Shown: piece by piece, positions 6,114-8,035 of the stretch
How the letters are laid out: each line of letters begins with the position of its first letter
Position numbering within the stretch: the first letter of the stretch is position 1
Source of the DNA: Syntrophobacteria bacterium
Lineage (GTDB): Bacteria; Desulfobacterota; DSWW01
DNA length: 8,035 nt
Direction of reading: 5' to 3'
NCBI GenBank assembly: GCA_030145435.1
Contig: JAQYVQ010000251.1
Location: forward strand, 1-8,035
Program-made: the position numbers and the translations under genes
The notes under the pieces: model-generated
What the model was told of the DNA's origin: nothing
Database searches by the model: none
What the model saw: only the letters and a program-made list of their open reading frames with translations

Positions 6114-6119
6114 ACTGCA

Positions 6120-6283
6120 AATTCTCCGATCCACTCCCTCTAAAGGGCTGACTCCCAACCGAGGGGTGGACATTGGGTACGATCGGAAACGGTTGTGCCT
6201 CCCGTGTTTGGAAAGGAGAAGAGCTGAGGACCCGGCCGAGGGCCGGGGGCCGATCAGGCTTCCCTATCCGGGAAGCTTTTTTT
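6120..6283 (+). ncRNA. Structured leader RNA or small RNA, family not recognised
   Basis: Bounded by a strong promoter and an intrinsic terminator, this stretch of about 165 nt has no convincing ORF. Helices seen: 6125-6131 with 6181-6187 (7 bp); inside it 6132-6140 with 6161-6168 (8 bp, one bulged U); GGG 6145-6147 with CCC 6154-6156, or alternatively CCCAA 6154-6158 with UUGGG 6173-6177 as a pseudoknot. In the 3' half CCCGGCC (6231-6237) pairs with GGCCGGG (6241-6247). GAUCGG (6181-6186) can instead pair with a second CCGAUC at 6250-6255, so two folds compete. I compared it by eye with conserved cores of c-di-GMP, cobalamin, SAM, TPP, fluoride and other riboswitches, 6S RNA and SRP RNA, and found no match. 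It may be a riboswitch-like leader of the lipoprotein gene or a free sRNA. Confidence 0.6.
6258..6283 (+). terminator. Strong intrinsic terminator
   Basis: GCTTCCC (6258-6264) and GGGAAGC (6270-6276) form a 7-bp stem with loop TATCC, followed at once by seven T (6277-6283). It ends the transcript from the promoter at 6085 and lies 211 nt before the lipoprotein start. Confidence 0.9.
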
Positions 6284-6494
6284 GTTTCCCGCCGCTTCTC
6301 CTTTCCGGGCCGTTCACCCGAGTGCCGAGTCTCATGCATCGAGCGAGCGTTATGAATCTCGACTCTTTCATCGTGCCGCCTCCCGGCGGGCATTTCTTCT
6401 CGAATTCCGGAAGACGTGGGCAGAATCCCGGCTCGAGAAGGCACGAACCGGCTCGCACAACCCCTTGAGGTAACCACAGCGAAGGAGAGGAAGA
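6284..6494 (+). other. Non-coding stretch between terminator and lipoprotein gene
   Basis: No convincing gene or promoter is seen. One hairpin pairs TGCCGCC (6374-6380) with GGC-G-GGCA (6385-6392, one bulged G) around TCCC. A weak TATGAA-like hexamer at 6351-6356 has no -35 partner. The lipoprotein may therefore depend on read-through of the terminator at 6258-6283. Confidence 0.5.
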
Positions 6495-8035
6495 ATGGGA
6501 AGCGTGCGAAAATCTATGAGTGTTGGGCTCATGGGGTGGATGTCCGTCGTCTTGTCTCTTGCGTTCATGATCGGGTGCTCCAGCAAGGACGACCCCGCTC
6601 CCCCTACCCCTGTCGAGATTACCGATATCTCCTACATGAAAGAGATGGACGGAAACGTCCCCGCCAACGAGGGCGAGACCATGTACATCGAGGGTGTCGC
6701 AACGATGGGGACCGGGGTGATGGTGTCGGGCCGGTACCTGAAGTTCCACATCCAGGACGACACCGGCGGGGCTTACGTCTTTACGGACACGGAGGCCCAG
6801 ACGGCGGTGGCAGCGCAGCAGGCCGGTGGAAGCTCGTTCCTGGGCATCGAGATCTACGAAGGGGACCGGGTTCGGATCCGGGGAGAAATCGGCTCCCACG
6901 ATGGAATGATCGAGTTCTATCCCCGGTCCGGTGGCAGCATTTCGGTCCGTGATTCCGGACAATCCGAGCCGGCACCCCATGTCTTCCCGAGCGTGGACGC
7001 CATTTACGCAAGCGAGTATGAATACGTGGGGAATCTCGTACGGGTGAACGACGTACAAATCCAGGGAGATGCCTCCGAGGCCTGGCCCGAGTACGGACAG
7101 AAAGGCAAGGACATCGAACTGAAGACCGCGGGTGACACGAACCCGCTCTACGCGGACATCTACCCGGGATCGGGCATCCCGGGTTCGAACTATCCGGAGG
7201 GAAGTTTCGACATCGTGGGCGTGCTCCACCGGGAGGTCATAGAAGGGGAAGTCTCCTACACGCTCTATCCCCGCGCCCTGTACGACATCAACCCTGAGGG
7301 TGGCACTCCGCTGTCCGGGCACGAGCTACTGGTGTACAAGAACGGACAGAAGAATCAGGGAGTTTCTGTCTCTGTGGATGATCTGCCGCAGTGCAGCTAC
7401 GACAGGGACACAGAAGAAGACCCGGGCGCGGAGCCGGTCGTCACGCTTGCCTCCTTCATCGTACCCGAGATCGTTTCGGATCCGAAGAACTGGGCCTACA
7501 AGATCGTCGCCCGGGATGGACAGAAGCCTTTCGATAACCTCGATTTCAACCAGATGAAGAGCGGCGTGCTCTACGAGGATGAATACAAAGAGGAGGAAGT
7601 GCTGAACAGCCATTTCTACGAGGGGATGGAACTGTCCCAGATCTTCTACGACGTGGTCGAGATCGTCCTCTATCGGCCTGGAGAAGGCCCAGGTCGCGGC
7701 GACGCGGAATACGGGGAAGGGATTACGCTCATCATCAACGAGACCAGCTATCCGGTAAACTTTGCGGACCTGCCCAGCCCCGAACTGACGGAAAGACCCC
7801 TTGCCGACTTCGTGCCGGACAACATCATGTCCTTTTACACGATGAGCTCCTTCTCGTATGATCAGATTCGCGTGCTCTACGACTATCGGTTGATCCCATA
7901 CGGGGGCGGTGACGAGTGTTTCCCCGTCACCTGGGACGAAATCGACCCGGAAACGGACGCGCCCATGGTAGACCTGTCGAGCGGGCTTCCGGTCGTGACC
8001 GGACTGGCAGGATGCGGTGAGATCGACGACCTGTT
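6495..8035 (+). CDS. Putative outer-membrane lipoprotein with two OB-like domains and an internal repeat, 3' end outside window
   Basis: 513 residues are visible and the frame is open at the window edge. The N-terminus has basic residues (R5, K6), a hydrophobic segment (8-27) and a lipobox-like MIGC with C28; S29 at +2 predicts outer-membrane sorting if the lineage follows the E. coli rule. Met at -3 is less usual. Two consecutive beta-rich domains resemble OB folds: about 60-152 (YIEGVAT, KFHIQDDTGGAYVF, GDRVRIRGEIG) and about 175-266 (GNLVRVNDVQIQG, DIVGVL). Then two copies of a looser unit follow: VDDLP at 294-298 with VTLASFIV and YKIVARDG, and again FADLP at 423-427 with PLADFVPD and a Tyr-rich strand. 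There is no CxxCH heme motif and no recognised enzyme motif. AAGGAG at 6482-6487 sits 7 nt before the ATG. Envelope location is fairly safe; function unknown. Confidence 0.8.
   Translation, partial: MGSVRKSMSVGLMGWMSVVLSLAFMIGCSSKDDPAPPTPVEITDISYMKEMDGNVPANEGETMYIEGVATMGTGVMVSGRYLKFHIQDDTGGAYVFTDTEAQTAVAAQQAGGSSFLGIEIYEGDRVRIRGEIGSHDGMIEFYPRSGGSISVRDSGQSEPAPHVFPSVDAIYASEYEYVGNLVRVNDVQIQGDASEAWPEYGQKGKDIELKTAGDTNPLYADIYPGSGIPGSNYPEGSFDIVGVLHREVIEGEVSYTLYPRALYDINPEGGTPLSGHELLVYKNGQKNQGVSVSVDDLPQCSYDRDTEEDPGAEPVVTLASFIVPEIVSDPKNWAYKIVARDGQKPFDNLDFNQMKSGVLYEDEYKEEEVLNSHFYEGMELSQIFYDVVEIVLYRPGEGPGRGDAEYGEGITLIINETSYPVNFADLPSPELTERPLADFVPDNIMSFYTMSSFSYDQIRVLYDYRLIPYGGGDECFPVTWDEIDPETDAPMVDLSSGLPVVTGLAGCGEIDDL

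Noticed and set aside
6120..6283. T-box, c-di-GMP or TPP riboswitch for the leader RNA
   Set aside because: The conserved cores of these families are absent. Partial look-alikes such as GGGGTGGAC are not sufficient.
6085..6468. Plus-strand open frame of 127 codons, with a possible smaller start at ATG 6334
   Set aside because: It begins in the promoter, reads through the terminator hairpin and T-run, and has no ribosome site or family-like sequence.
6264..7322. Long open frame on the minus strand opposite the lipoprotein gene
   Set aside because: The plus frame has a ribosome site, signal segment and domain-like strands. The minus frame is a low-information His/Arg/Asp-rich shadow and runs into the terminator.

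Overview
The window looks like a chromosomal segment of an anaerobic, fairly GC-rich bacterium, most likely a Desulfobacterota (deltaproteobacterial) sulfate reducer or syntroph with a Wood-Ljungdahl pathway. The basis is the cluster mvhD-metV-metF, an in-frame UGA that fits selenocysteine, and several PAS-type cytoplasmic sensor kinases. The lineage is an inference from gene content, not from a marker gene.

Layout. (1) Positions 1-2145, + strand: a tight operon of an MvhD-type [2Fe-2S] electron-transfer subunit, MetV and MetF. The MvhD gene is interrupted by a UGA at 121-123, exactly where Cys-type family members have the second Cys of CxxC. The UGA lies inside a good bacterial SECIS-like hairpin, so it is read here as a selenoprotein rather than a broken gene. 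HdrABC would be expected upstream, outside the window. (2) 2146-2414: intergenic, with small hairpins after metF, a promoter with a perfect TATAAT, and a near-perfect 60-nt hairpin capped by a GAGA tetraloop in the presumed 5' UTR of the next gene. (3) 2415-5378, + strand: two genes 3 nt apart, a soluble PAS-PAS histidine kinase with an N-terminal Cys motif and a REC-PAS-histidine kinase hybrid starting at TTG. (4) 5379-5560: a repeat-rich gap between convergent genes, including an ATTCCCGC/GCGGGAAT extragenic palindrome. (5) 5561-5950, - strand: a stand-alone REC protein. (6) 5951-6494: a divergent control region with back-to-back promoters, a long-spaced inverted repeat, and a structured transcript of about 165 nt ending in a strong intrinsic terminator. 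(7) 6495 to the window end, + strand: a large putative lipoprotein with two OB-like domains and an internal repeat. It is open at the right edge.

How it works together. MvhD, MetV and MetF fit a MetFV-HdrABC-MvhD type methylene-tetrahydrofolate reductase complex, in which MvhD passes electrons to or from the HdrA bifurcating flavin. The two kinases and the single-domain REC have three receiver or transmitter proteins but no visible DNA-binding output, so they may form a phosphorelay whose target lies elsewhere. The lipoprotein and its leader RNA are not recognised.
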